Source of the DNA: Phycisphaerales bacterium Planc_01
Lineage (GTDB): Bacteria > Planctomycetota > Phycisphaerae > Sedimentisphaerales > Anaerobacaceae
Reading direction: 5' to 3'
DNA: 64,000 nt
NCBI GenBank assembly: GCA_001603075.1
Contig: LVBB01000138.1
Location: 1 to 64,000, forward strand
Shown: one piece after another, positions 16,881-26,449 of the stretch
Layout of the letters: each line of letters opens with the position of its first letter
Numbering within the stretch: the first letter of the stretch is position 1
Notes under the pieces: model-generated
The model's database searches: none
The model's input: only the letters and a program-made list of their open reading frames with translations
Told to the model about the DNA's origin: nothing
Made by a program: the position numbers and the translations under genes

Positions 16881-17816
16881 ATGGAGACCGAGAGCACAGG
16901 ATGCCAGGGCAAGCAGGCAATGGAGAACCGGATGCGCGATCCTCGTGTGCTCTCCTCACGCGCGCTCACCGATCGGCCGAACCCAATCATCAATCGTCAA
17001 CCATCAATAATCAACTCCCGCGCCTTCACCCTGATCGAACTGCTGGTGGTCATCGCGATTCTGGCCATGCTGATGACCCTGCTGTTTCCGGCCCTCCAGG
17101 GCGTCCGCAAGCGGGCCAACGCCGTGGTCTGCCAGGCGAGACTGCGCGAGGTCGGCCTGGTCCTGGCCCTGTACGCTCAGGAGAACAACGGAATACTGCC
17201 CCACTACTACGGTTCCGCCGTTGATCCCACACAGATCACGTCAAGACCACCCTTCGACAACAACCCCAAGCTCGCCCTCTGCCCGTCGGCCGCTCGCCCC
17301 TTGCCCGGCAAGCAGGTGCCCTGGGGCGGGCCGTTCGCGGCGTACCCTGCCGAAGTCAGCATTGGAGACTACCAGGTCGGATACACATGGCCCGAGTCCC
17401 TCCTTCACTGGCGCAGCTATGGCCTGAACCGCTGGACGGCGAGTATTCCATCGTCCAAAGGTATGGCGGTCTCTTCGAGAGCTCCGGCTTGGGGTACCCA
17501 GGATGTCAGAGGAGGATCGAACATACCGGTGATCCTGGACTGCACGTGGGAAGTTGTCCATCCCTACAACCATGACGGTCCTCCGCCCTATGAGGGCCAC
17601 ATCGTCGAGCACCAGATGTCGACGGTCTGCATCGACCGCCACCAAGGCGGAATCAACGCCGCCTTTCTGGACTGGTCCGTTCGCAAGGTCGACCTCAAGG
17701 AACTCTGGACTCTCAAGTGGGGTTCTGCATTCGACACCGCCGGACCGTGGACCAGGGCTGGAGGTGTTCTGCCCGAGGATTGGCCGCAATGGATGCGAAA
17801 GTACAAGGACTACTGA
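16881..17816 (+). CDS. Type II secretion-like pseudopilin with DUF1559-type body
   Basis: The 311-residue protein has a prepilin N-terminal methylation motif, FTLIELLVVIAILAMLMTLL (from about residue 50), then a globular body ending in a short DRHQGGINAAFLDWSV motif. The ATG at 16881 is well supported by AGGAGG six bases upstream. The leader before the cleavage site is therefore about 48 residues, far longer than the usual 6-25. Its last part has the repeated word PIINRQ/PSIINS. Such proteins are numerous in Planctomycetota. It probably enters a type II/IV pilus-like system, but its partners are not in the window. Confidence 0.85.
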   Translation: METESTGCQGKQAMENRMRDPRVLSSRALTDRPNPIINRQPSIINSRAFTLIELLVVIAILAMLMTLLFPALQGVRKRANAVVCQARLREVGLVLALYAQENNGILPHYYGSAVDPTQITSRPPFDNNPKLALCPSAARPLPGKQVPWGGPFAAYPAEVSIGDYQVGYTWPESLLHWRSYGLNRWTASIPSSKGMAVSSRAPAWGTQDVRGGSNIPVILDCTWEVVHPYNHDGPPPYEGHIVEHQMSTVCIDRHQGGINAAFLDWSVRKVDLKELWTLKWGSAFDTAGPWTRAGGVLPEDWPQWMRKYKDY

Positions 17817-17942
17817 TCATCATCTGCCCCGAGATATGAGATACTTCTTGCCGATCGGCAACCGGCGCGGTACAGGTATATGCCGCGTGGGGATCTGCGT
17901 CAGCCGTGCATCGCAGCTACACAGTGAATAGGGGTATTGCCA

Positions 17943-18353
17943 TTGGAATCGAAGCAGATTGAAGAAGGATTGCAGTTCACGCCGAAGTTCAACGCCGAGG
18001 GTCTGATCCCGGCCATCGCCCAGGATGCCGAGACCGGCCAGATCCTGATGGTGGCCTGGATGAACCGCGAGGCGCTCGACTACACCATCGCCACCGGGCG
18101 GGGCACATATTTCAGCCGCAGTCGCAAGAAGCTCTGGAAGAAGGGCGAAGAGTCCGGCCACGTCCAGCAGGTCCAGCAGATTCTCGTCGATTGCGACCAG
18201 GACTGCCTGATCCTCAAGGTCGCCGTGGACGCCGGCCAGTGCCACGTGGGCTACCAGTCGTGCTTCTACCGCGCCCTCAAACCCGGCTCGGACAAGGACC
18301 TGGAGCTGATCGCCGAGAAGACCTACGACCCCGAGGCCGCCTACAAGAAGTAG
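17943..18353 (+). CDS. hisI: Phosphoribosyl-AMP cyclohydrolase (HisI)
   Basis: The protein has 136 residues with the family core: GLIPAIAQDAETGQILMVAW, TYFSRSRKKLWKKGEESGH and the metal-binding DCDQDCLILKV / GQCHVGYQSCFYR. It opens the purine ring of phosphoribosyl-AMP in histidine synthesis. No HisE domain is fused. The start is probably the TTG at 17943, eight bases after AGGGG; a TTG at 17937 is too close to it. No other his gene is nearby. Confidence 0.93.
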   Translation: MESKQIEEGLQFTPKFNAEGLIPAIAQDAETGQILMVAWMNREALDYTIATGRGTYFSRSRKKLWKKGEESGHVQQVQQILVDCDQDCLILKVAVDAGQCHVGYQSCFYRALKPGSDKDLELIAEKTYDPEAAYKK

Positions 18354-18385
18354 CTCGCTGCCCCGTGGTCGAGAGCATCTGAAGG

Positions 18386-18414
18386 TTGCCGGGACCCCGG
18401 TTGTGCCCTATACT
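18386..18414 (+). promoter_or_regulatory. Sigma70-type promoter very close to a start codon
   Basis: TTGCCG (18386-18391) and TATACT (18409-18414) are separated by exactly 17 bases. The ATG of the next gene begins only eight bases after the -10 box, so the transcript would begin at or within a few bases of the ATG and be leaderless. The spacer contains an inverted repeat, CCGGG-AC-CCCGG, that could be an operator. The promoter is predicted from sequence only. Confidence 0.45.
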
Positions 18415-18422
18415 TGCCCGGC

Positions 18423-19448
18423 ATGTTGCGCAGAGCGCTGACGTTTTATACGAGATACTTTGCCGTATGGGTGGTCCTGTGCGGCCTGGTCGCCTTCCTC
18501 TGGAAGGACACGCCGGAGCATCCCAACTGGTTCCGCGTCATCGGCACCTATAGTCTGGCCGAAATCATCCCCGAGAGCATCCGGTCGAACCTGTCGCCGA
18601 CGGCGGCCGGGAACCTTTCCGCTTGCCTGTCGGTGAACACGCTGTTCTTCGCACTGACGATGTTCGGCATCGGTGTGGCCCTCAAGCCGGAAGATTTCGA
18701 GCGGATTCTTAAGACGCCGTCGGTCGTTGCCCTGGGCAGTGCGGCCCAGTTTCTCGTGATGCCGCTGGGGGCCTATGCGCTGTCGCGGCTGTTCCGACTA
18801 CCACCGACTCTGGCCGTCGGCCTCGTCCTGACCGGGGCGGCCCCCGGCGCGATGGCCAGCAACACCATGAGCTACGTCGCCAAGGCCGACGCAGCCTATT
18901 CCGTCTCGCTGACCACCGTCTCGACGCTGCTGTGCCCCATCCTGACCCCGCTGCTGACGAAGGTGCTGGCCGGCTCGCAACTGCCGGTCTCGTTCTGGTC
19001 GATGTTCCTTCAGATCATGGTCATGGTCGTTCTGCCGCTGCTGGCCGGTTTCTGGATTCGATCTCGCTTTCGTAGTCCCGTCGAGCGGGTCCTGCCACTC
19101 TTCCCGGCGATCTCCGCGACGTTCATCGTCTTCATCTGCTCGGTCGTCATCGCGCGCAATCAGTCGAGGCTGCCCCAGGTGACCGGCCCGGTCCTGGCGG
19201 TGGTGCTGATCCTGAACCTCTATGGCATGGCCGCAGGGTATGGAATCGGCTCATTGTTCGGCCTCGACATGCTCAAGCGACGGGCGCTGACGATCGAGAT
19301 CGGCATGCAAAACGCCGGGCTCGGCAGCGCCCTGGCCCTGGAGCACCTCGGCGAGGAGGCCGCCATCCCGGCCGCGATCTTCGTCTTCGTCTGCATCATC
19401 ACCGCCTCGGCCCTGGCCTCTTTCTGGCAGCGCCGCCCCGGTCATTAG
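18423..19448 (+). CDS. BASS-family sodium-dependent transporter
   Basis: The 341-residue polytopic membrane protein has about nine or ten segments. It has typical BASS/SBF motifs: LTGAAPGAMASNTMSYVAKA (Na-binding region) and TIEIGMQNAGLGSALALEHL. The substrate could be bile-acid-like organic anions, pyruvate or pantoate; it cannot be told from sequence. There is no ribosome binding site before the ATG at 18423, in line with a possible leaderless mRNA from the promoter at 18386-18414. It is followed by asd with about 160 bases between. Confidence 0.88.
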   Translation: MLRRALTFYTRYFAVWVVLCGLVAFLWKDTPEHPNWFRVIGTYSLAEIIPESIRSNLSPTAAGNLSACLSVNTLFFALTMFGIGVALKPEDFERILKTPSVVALGSAAQFLVMPLGAYALSRLFRLPPTLAVGLVLTGAAPGAMASNTMSYVAKADAAYSVSLTTVSTLLCPILTPLLTKVLAGSQLPVSFWSMFLQIMVMVVLPLLAGFWIRSRFRSPVERVLPLFPAISATFIVFICSVVIARNQSRLPQVTGPVLAVVLILNLYGMAAGYGIGSLFGLDMLKRRALTIEIGMQNAGLGSALALEHLGEEAAIPAAIFVFVCIITASALASFWQRRPGH

Positions 19449-19481
19449 CCGGGCAAATGCAAGATATTCGCAGACTGCACG

Positions 19482-19510
19482 TTGTATTTCCCGGCAAGAA
19501 CGGGTATCCT
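19482..19510 (+). promoter_or_regulatory. Possible promoter for asd
   Basis: TTGTAT (19482-19487) and TATCCT (19505-19510) are 17 bases apart, upstream of asd. A hairpin formed by GGACGG and CCGTCC lies in the leader before the asd ribosome binding site. Both boxes are imperfect, so this is tentative. Confidence 0.3.
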
Positions 19511-19607
19511 GACGATTCTATCGTCTTTTTCAAACCAGCCCTATGGACGGTCAATCGTTGGCCGTCCTTCAGTGAAACTGCACAGTCAATAGAAGGAGTA
19601 TGTGAGC

Positions 19608-20615
<1,008 letters not shown>

Positions 20616-20690
20616 TCCCCACGACGACCGGACGCAGCCACAGGACCCCAATGTGCCGTGGCTGCGACGGCCGTCCTTGTCTGTCCCCGG

Positions 20691-21443
20691 ATGGCACCGC
20701 GCAACGTCAAACTGACCATCGCCTATGACGGCAGTGAGTACCACGGCTGGCAGATTCAGCCGGGTTTCACCACCGTTCAGCAAGCCGTCCAGGATGCCGC
20801 CCGCAGCCTGCTGGGCCCGAACGTGCGTGTCTGCGGGGCCAGCCGGACGGACGCGGGCGTCCACGCCCTCGGCCAGGTCGGCCTGATCCAGATCGATTCG
20901 CCCGTTCCAACGGAGAATCTTGCCAGGGCTCTCACCGACCGACTCCCGGACGATATCGCCATCGTCAGGGCCGAAGAGGTTCGAATGGGCTTCGACGTGA
21001 TCGGCGAGGTCACGAGGAAGCTCTATCGCTACACCATCTTCTGCGGCCCGACCCGGCCCGTCCTGTACCGACGGTATTGCTGGCACGTGCCGTCGAACCC
21101 GGACGTGGCCGCGATGAACGCCGGGGCCAGGCTCCTCGTGGGCAGGAATGATTTCAAGTCCTTCGCATCGGCCGCCGACAGCCGCACCGATTCGGTTCGC
21201 ACGATCTTCCGCTGCGATGTCACCGAGGCGAGGAACGACGGAGATCGTTGGATCTACGTCGAGGTCGAGGGGGACGGATTCCTTTACAACATGGTGCGCA
21301 ATATCGTTGGGTCGCTGATGGAAGTGGGTCTCAGGCGGTGGGAACCACAGAGAATCGGCCGGGTCCTGGAAGCACGCGATCGCACCGCCGCCGGGCCCAT
21401 CGCACCGCCGAATGGACTGTGTCTGATGTGGATTGAATACTGA
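20691..21443 (+). CDS. truA: tRNA pseudouridine(38-40) synthase TruA
   Basis: The 250-residue protein has the catalytic aspartate Asp54 in GASRTDAGVHALGQV. Other family motifs are IAYDGSEYHGWQIQPG and the C-terminal FLYNMVRNIVGSL. It isomerises uridines 38-40 in the tRNA anticodon arm. The ATG at 20691 gives the family's usual start; a GTG 11 codons upstream is possible. Its stop overlaps the first base of the hydF start. Confidence 0.94.
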   Translation: MAPRNVKLTIAYDGSEYHGWQIQPGFTTVQQAVQDAARSLLGPNVRVCGASRTDAGVHALGQVGLIQIDSPVPTENLARALTDRLPDDIAIVRAEEVRMGFDVIGEVTRKLYRYTIFCGPTRPVLYRRYCWHVPSNPDVAAMNAGARLLVGRNDFKSFASAADSRTDSVRTIFRCDVTEARNDGDRWIYVEVEGDGFLYNMVRNIVGSLMEVGLRRWEPQRIGRVLEARDRTAAGPIAPPNGLCLMWIEY

Positions 21444-22735
21444 TGCTCATCGAAAGAGATCATATCGGCATCTTCGGCAAGATGAACTCGGGCAAGAGCA
21501 GCGTCATGAACCTGCTCACCCAGCAGGTCACCTCGATTGTCGATGCGACCCCTGGGACGACCGCCGACACCAAGATCGCACTGCAGGAAATCCACGGGAT
21601 GGGCCCGGTCAAGTTGTTCGACACCGCCGGGCTCGACGAAGCCTCCGGGCTGGGGCAGAAGAAACGGGCCAAGGTCTTCGCCGATTTGAAGGAGTGCGAC
21701 CTGGTTCTGCTCGTGATCGATCCGGAGACCGACGATTTCGCCACAGAGAACGAGATCGTGGACAAGGCCCGCGAATTGGACAAGCAGATCCTGGTGATCT
21801 ACAATCTGTTCCGGCCGGAAGCGGCCGGACGGATCGCCCTCGTGGAGCAGCAGGTGCCGCTTTTGCGATTCCACCAGAAGACTCGTATCGTGGCCGTCGA
21901 TGGGCAGTGCCGTCCGGCGCTGCTGCAATTCGTCCTGGACCATTTTGTCTCGAAGAACACCCGGATGGAACTGCTGCCGTTCGTCGAACGCGACGCGTTC
22001 TACGTGCTGAATATCCCGATGGATGATGAGACCCCGCCCGGTCGGTACCTGCGCCCCCAGGCGATGGCCGAGGAATACATCACGCGTCACTGGGCCTGGC
22101 CGGTTTCTTATCGTATGGATCTGGGTAAGGCCAGAGCAGGCGATGCGAGCGAGCGGAAGCGATTCGACAGCTTTCTGTCCGGTTTCGGCAGACGGCCCAA
22201 GGCGATCGTCACCGACTCGCAGGCGATGGACCTGATGCACGCCTGGACACCCGACGATGTCCTGCTGACGACGTTCTCGATCATGATGATCAACTACGTC
22301 AGCCGAGGCCGACTGGCTGCTTTCGCCGCAGGGATAGAGGCGGCCGCGACCCTCCGGCCCGGCGACAAGGTGCTCATCGCCGAGGCCTGCAACCACTCGC
22401 GGATCGCCGAGGACATCGGCACGGTCCAGATCCCGAACTTCATCCGGAAGCGATGGCCTGACGTCCAGATCGACCACAACTTCGGCCGTGAGTTCCAGGA
22501 GAACGAGCAACTCCAGTCCTACAAGCTCGTTATCCACTGCGGCGGCTGCATGATCACAGCCCAGAAGCTGCTCGCTCGCATCCGCGACCTCGAATCCATC
22601 GGCGTGCCGTATACAAACTATGGTATCTTCCTGTCGTACATGCAGGGCCCCGAAGCCCTGCGCAAGGTCTTGCGGCCCTGGGACATCGAAGGCATGGGAC
22701 ATGTGGGACCGTTGACTGCGGAGGCGAAATCTTGA
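21443..22735 (+). CDS. hydF: [FeFe]-hydrogenase maturation GTPase HydF
   Basis: The 430-residue protein has an N-terminal GTPase domain (GKMNSGKSS, residues 12-20; DTAGLDE, 60-66) and a C-terminal iron-sulfur scaffold. The cluster ligands are Cys316-x-His318 and His365-Cys366-x2-Cys369 (IHCGGC), with 46 residues between His318 and His365, as in HydF. HydF receives the di-iron subcluster and passes it to HydA. The G4 motif NKxD is replaced by NLFRPE (121-126), which is unusual. HydE, HydG and a hydrogenase are not in the window. It is coupled to the next gene by a stop/start overlap. Confidence 0.92.
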   Translation: MLIERDHIGIFGKMNSGKSSVMNLLTQQVTSIVDATPGTTADTKIALQEIHGMGPVKLFDTAGLDEASGLGQKKRAKVFADLKECDLVLLVIDPETDDFATENEIVDKARELDKQILVIYNLFRPEAAGRIALVEQQVPLLRFHQKTRIVAVDGQCRPALLQFVLDHFVSKNTRMELLPFVERDAFYVLNIPMDDETPPGRYLRPQAMAEEYITRHWAWPVSYRMDLGKARAGDASERKRFDSFLSGFGRRPKAIVTDSQAMDLMHAWTPDDVLLTTFSIMMINYVSRGRLAAFAAGIEAAATLRPGDKVLIAEACNHSRIAEDIGTVQIPNFIRKRWPDVQIDHNFGREFQENEQLQSYKLVIHCGGCMITAQKLLARIRDLESIGVPYTNYGIFLSYMQGPEALRKVLRPWDIEGMGHVGPLTAEAKS

Positions 22736-23904
22736 GAATCGTGCACATCATCACGCGGCTTATCCTGGGCGGGGCGCAGGAGAACACGCTGATCACCTGC
22801 AAGCTGCTCGCCGAGCGGGGCCACGATGTCACGCTGATCACCGGACCGGCGCTGGGACCTGAGGGAGAGCTGTTCGACCAGACGAAGGGGCAAAGATACG
22901 AGACGATCGTCATTGACGAGATGCGCCGAGCCATCGAGCCGGTCAAAGACTTCGTCAGCTACCGCAAGATCAAGAAGCTGCTGCGCCAATTGCAGCCCGA
23001 CATCGTCCACACGCATTCCGCCAAAGCGGGCATTCTCGGCCGCTACGCAGGCAGTGCCCTGAAGGGCGTCTCGGCCCCCAGGAGGCCGGCGATCGTCCAC
23101 GGCATCCACGGCCTGGCCTTTCATCCCTACCAGGGCCCGTGGGTCAATCGCATCTATATTGCCATCGAAAAGGCGGCGGCAAAACACACGGACTACTTCG
23201 TCAGCGTCGCCGACGCGATGACCGACCAGTGCAGGGCCGCCGGCATCGGTGTGGACAAGCCCTATGTCACCGCATATTCGGCCATCGACGAAGAGCAGTT
23301 TCTCGAACCGATTCCCCCTGAGCGGACGCGGGCATTTCGCCGCCAATACGGAATCGCCGACGATGCGGTCGTGCTCGTAACCATCGCACGCCTCTTCATG
23401 CTCAAGGGCCATGATTACATCATCGCATCGGCGCCGGAGTTGGCGAAGCGGTTCGACAACGTGGTCTGGCTCTTCGTCGGCGACGGCAACCTCGCCGAGC
23501 AATACAGGCAGCAGGTCCGCGATCTGGGCCTGGCCGAGAGGTTCCGTTTCACCGGCCTGATGCCCCCGAGCGAGATTCCGCTGGCCATCCAGTCCTCCGA
23601 TATCCTGGTTCATTGCTCTCTTCGGGAGGGCCTGGCCCGCACGCTGCCCCAGGCGATGCTGTGCGGCCGGCCGGCCATCAGCTTCGACGTTGACGGCGCC
23701 CGCGAGGTCGTCAACGAACGCACGGGCCGGCTCATCGAACCGAAGAACGTTCCGCAGTTGATCGACGCCTGCGCCGAACTGATCGCCGACCCATCGCTTC
23801 GCGAAACCCTCGGCCGGACCGGCCGCGAGTCGGTCAAGACCAGGTTCGCCCCCGAAACCATGGTCGATACCATCGAGCGGGTCTACGAACAGCTTCTGGA
23901 ATAG
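22732..23904 (+). CDS. GT4-family glycosyltransferase
   Basis: The 390-residue protein has a GT-B fold. The N-terminal domain has RLILGGAQENTLITCKLLAE. The C-terminal donor domain has FRFTGLMPPSEIPLAIQSSD and the E-x7-E type motif REGLARTLPQAMLCGRPAIS. The start is TTG at 22732, overlapping the hydF stop, with GGAGG seven bases before it. It transfers a nucleotide-sugar residue to an unknown acceptor. Coupling to hydF is odd functionally and may only reflect compact packing. Confidence 0.88.
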   Translation: MRIVHIITRLILGGAQENTLITCKLLAERGHDVTLITGPALGPEGELFDQTKGQRYETIVIDEMRRAIEPVKDFVSYRKIKKLLRQLQPDIVHTHSAKAGILGRYAGSALKGVSAPRRPAIVHGIHGLAFHPYQGPWVNRIYIAIEKAAAKHTDYFVSVADAMTDQCRAAGIGVDKPYVTAYSAIDEEQFLEPIPPERTRAFRRQYGIADDAVVLVTIARLFMLKGHDYIIASAPELAKRFDNVVWLFVGDGNLAEQYRQQVRDLGLAERFRFTGLMPPSEIPLAIQSSDILVHCSLREGLARTLPQAMLCGRPAISFDVDGAREVVNERTGRLIEPKNVPQLIDACAELIADPSLRETLGRTGRESVKTRFAPETMVDTIERVYEQLLE

Positions 23905-23929
23905 GTCCTATTGGTCGTATAGGACCGAT
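23901..23929. terminator. Hairpin between converging genes
   Basis: GGTCCTAT (23904-23911) and ATAGGACC (23919-23926) form a perfect 8-bp stem with a 7-base loop, extended by AAT/ATT outside. It begins in the stop codon of the GT4 gene and lies between two converging genes. It lacks a T-run, so it may pause or protect transcripts rather than act as a strong intrinsic terminator. Confidence 0.5.
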
Positions 23930-23943
23930 TCCCCCCGTGGGCG

Positions 23944-25224
23944 TCAGACGCCCGGAAGACCGACGAATTCCACCGGATAGCTCGCGGGCTTGCGGATGGC
24001 CTTGACCTGCTCCGGCATAGCAGCGATCTGACTTCGCATTCGCTCCTGGACGGTCTCGATGGGCTCGATAGACTGGAACGAACGCAGCATGTCGTCCGCA
24101 CTTGGGTCGAGCGGACAGACCGTATCTTTCTCGAATTGACGACTGCCGGTGCGAAGGAGCGTCTTGCGGCCCGGCAGCGTCGCCTTGTCCGGCGAGGTCT
24201 TGTGCGAGGGACGATCGTCGTACTGGGCGAGCTTGTAGACGATGCTGATGGAGGGAGCGTGTCGGGACACGGCGAAGTGGGTACCGACGCCGAAACCGTC
24301 GAACTGCCCCCCTGCCGCAAGCAAGTCGTGAATCTTGAACTCGTCGAGGTCGCCGCTGGCGAAGATCCTCAGGAAGTCCAGTCCCTGCTGTCGGAAGTGA
24401 TCACGCGCGAATCGGCTGTCGGCCACGAGGTTGCCGCTATCAAGGCGAATGCCGCGCAACCGGACGCCACGTCCAAGGAATTCATGGGCCACTCGGGCGG
24501 CAGTCTTCACGCCCTCGATGGTATCGTACGTATCGACGAGCAGTATGGTCTTGTCTCGGTAGATCGCGGCGAACTCGCGGAAGGCTTGCCCCTGTGAGGT
24601 GTGGGCCTGGATGAACGAGTGTGCCATGGTGCCCGAGGGCGGCATGCCGAGACATCGGGCGGCAAAGACGTTGCTCGTCGCCTTCCAGCCGGCCATCTGC
24701 GCGGCGCGGGCGGCGCGAATCGAGGCCACCGGCCCCTGCGCCCGCCTCATGCCGAATTCCAGCAGCGGCACGTCGCCGGCCGCAAGCACCATCCTCGTCG
24801 CCAGACTGGCCTCGATGATCGAGAAACCCAGGATGTTCAGGATATAGCTTTCAAGCAGTTGTGTGGCCAGAATCGGGCCGCCCACCTCCAGGATCGGCTC
24901 GCCGGGGAAGAACACGGTTCCTTCGGGCAGCGCCCGGACCGTCACATCGGGCCGGAAATCACTGAGATAGGCCAGGAAGTCCGGCTCGAACAGCTTCGTC
25001 GAACGCAGATAGGCAAGATCGTCGTCGGAGAATCGAAACCGGTCCAGATAGGACCGCAATTCCGGCAGGCCGGCCATGACGAAGAACCCCCAGTTCTCCG
25101 GAAGATGCCGCACCGTGACCTCGAAGTACGCCGAGCCTGTCATCCCCTTCTTATAGTAGACCTGAGCCATCGTCAGCTCGTACAGGTCCGTGAACAGAGC
25201 GGGCGTCCCCTCGATCAGCCACAT
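23944..25224 (-). CDS. pncB: Nicotinate phosphoribosyltransferase
   Basis: The 426-residue protein matches the NAPRTase family. It has the N-terminal ALFTDLYELTMAQVYYKKGM, FEFGMRRAQG-like LLEFGMRRAQGP, GTMAHSFIQAH and the phosphate-binding part RLDSGNLVADSRFARDHF, and then GVGTHFAVSRHAPS. It joins nicotinate and PRPP in NAD salvage. Its ATG lies inside the end of the nicotinamidase-like gene (10-base overlap), so the two are co-translated and catalyse successive steps. Confidence 0.94.
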   Translation of the reverse strand: MWLIEGTPALFTDLYELTMAQVYYKKGMTGSAYFEVTVRHLPENWGFFVMAGLPELRSYLDRFRFSDDDLAYLRSTKLFEPDFLAYLSDFRPDVTVRALPEGTVFFPGEPILEVGGPILATQLLESYILNILGFSIIEASLATRMVLAAGDVPLLEFGMRRAQGPVASIRAARAAQMAGWKATSNVFAARCLGMPPSGTMAHSFIQAHTSQGQAFREFAAIYRDKTILLVDTYDTIEGVKTAARVAHEFLGRGVRLRGIRLDSGNLVADSRFARDHFRQQGLDFLRIFASGDLDEFKIHDLLAAGGQFDGFGVGTHFAVSRHAPSISIVYKLAQYDDRPSHKTSPDKATLPGRKTLLRTGSRQFEKDTVCPLDPSADDMLRSFQSIEPIETVQERMRSQIAAMPEQVKAIRKPASYPVEFVGLPGV

Positions 25225-25859
25225 GCCGGTCGCCTCTTGAACTCGTCAAACGTCACGATCGCTACTCCCATCCGGCGAAACTCATCGTAGATGTCGTCGT
25301 CGGGTCTCGACTGCAACCCTCTAACCGCATCCCGGAGCAACGTCAACCCCATTCCGGACCGCTTCGCCAAGGCCTTCACGACATAGGACACGCAGAAGTC
25401 GAGCGCCACCCCAAACACGACGACCTTCTCGGGCCGGATTATGTCCACAAGGCGATCCGTATTCGGGTTGTCGAAGACACTGAGACTCTGCTTGCGAATC
25501 ACGATATGAAACGGCTCCTCTTCGGCCAGCCTGCGCAGGTCCGCCACGTCCATTTCTTCGACGGGTACGAAGTCAATCGGCCGTGTCCCAATATATCCGA
25601 CGCGCTCGCTGCCTGCTTCGCCGGCCATGCAGTGGGGCGGAAACGTCGTCTTGTAGTCAGGATGGTCCGAGATTTCAGGGTCGTCCGGCGTGTGCCAGTC
25701 GACGTCCGCGAGAATCGAGTAGCCGTTGTCGAGGGCGAATCGCCTCACCTGGCTGACCGTGTCGATGATGGTCTCGGCCCCCGGCACGTACAAGCGCCCT
25801 TCCGGCCGCATGAAGTCGAATTGCGTATCGACATCCCAGAATAATGGGTTCTGCTTCAT
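25215..25859 (-). CDS. pncA: Nicotinamidase-like cysteine hydrolase
   Basis: The 214-residue isochorismatase-fold protein has the catalytic triad parts Asp in WDVDTQFDFM, Lys in VIRKQSLSVF and Cys in VALDFCVSYVVKAL. The metal-site motif DWHTPDDPEISDHPDY is also present. It converts nicotinamide to nicotinate. The ATG at 25859 follows AGGGGGGGCC; an earlier in-frame ATG adds an N-terminus unlike the family. Overlap with pncB strongly supports the NAD-salvage role, although the family also includes other amidases. Confidence 0.88.
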   Translation of the reverse strand: MKQNPLFWDVDTQFDFMRPEGRLYVPGAETIIDTVSQVRRFALDNGYSILADVDWHTPDDPEISDHPDYKTTFPPHCMAGEAGSERVGYIGTRPIDFVPVEEMDVADLRRLAEEEPFHIVIRKQSLSVFDNPNTDRLVDIIRPEKVVVFGVALDFCVSYVVKALAKRSGMGLTLLRDAVRGLQSRPDDDIYDEFRRMGVAIVTFDEFKRRPACG

Positions 25860-26017
25860 GATCGGCCCCCCCTGTCGCCACCGCCGTGCCTGGAATCCAA
25901 AGGCATCGGCAGGATACTCTTTCTTCACACACGCAAAGACGCTACAATCTCTGCTTCCTTATGTACGGTGGGGTTTCGACACCGTTCAGCCCATTTGTGC
26001 ATGACGAAAGGCCGGTC

Positions 26018-26434
26018 ATGATCAGTTACAGGAAAGAACTGTGGTTCGACATCACGCGGCGCAGGGAGTTCATTAACATCACGCCCGAGATCGAGCGCTG
26101 CCTGGCCGAAAGCGGCATCCGCGAGGGCCTGCTGCTGTGCAACGCCATGCACATCACCGCCAGCGTGTTTATCAATGACGATGAATCGGGTCTGCACCAG
26201 GATTTCGAGGTCTGGCTCGAGAAACTGGCGCCGGAGAAGCCCTATGCCCAGTACAAACACAACGGCTACGAGGACAACGCCGACGCGCATCTCAAACGCA
26301 GCGTGATGGGCCGGGAGGTCGTCGTCGCTGTCACCGGCGGCAAGCTGGATTTCGGCCCGTGGGAGCAGATCTTCTACGGGGAATTCGACGGCAAACGCCG
26401 CAAACGTGTCCTCGTCAAGATCATCGGCGAATAG
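26018..26434 (+). CDS. YjbQ/UPF0047 family protein
   Basis: The 138-residue protein has the family pattern [37 protein letters not shown] and the histidine-rich metal-binding region, ending with [20 protein letters not shown]. Some members have weak thiamin-phosphate synthase activity; the main role is not settled. The ATG at 26018 gives the usual family start. It is divergent from pncA and 15 bases upstream of the LysE gene. Confidence 0.9.
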   Translation: MISYRKELWFDITRRREFINITPEIERCLAESGIREGLLLCNAMHITASVFINDDESGLHQDFEVWLEKLAPEKPYAQYKHNGYEDNADAHLKRSVMGREVVVAVTGGKLDFGPWEQIFYGEFDGKRRKRVLVKIIGE

Positions 26435-26449
26435 GCAGTCGGAGGCTTC

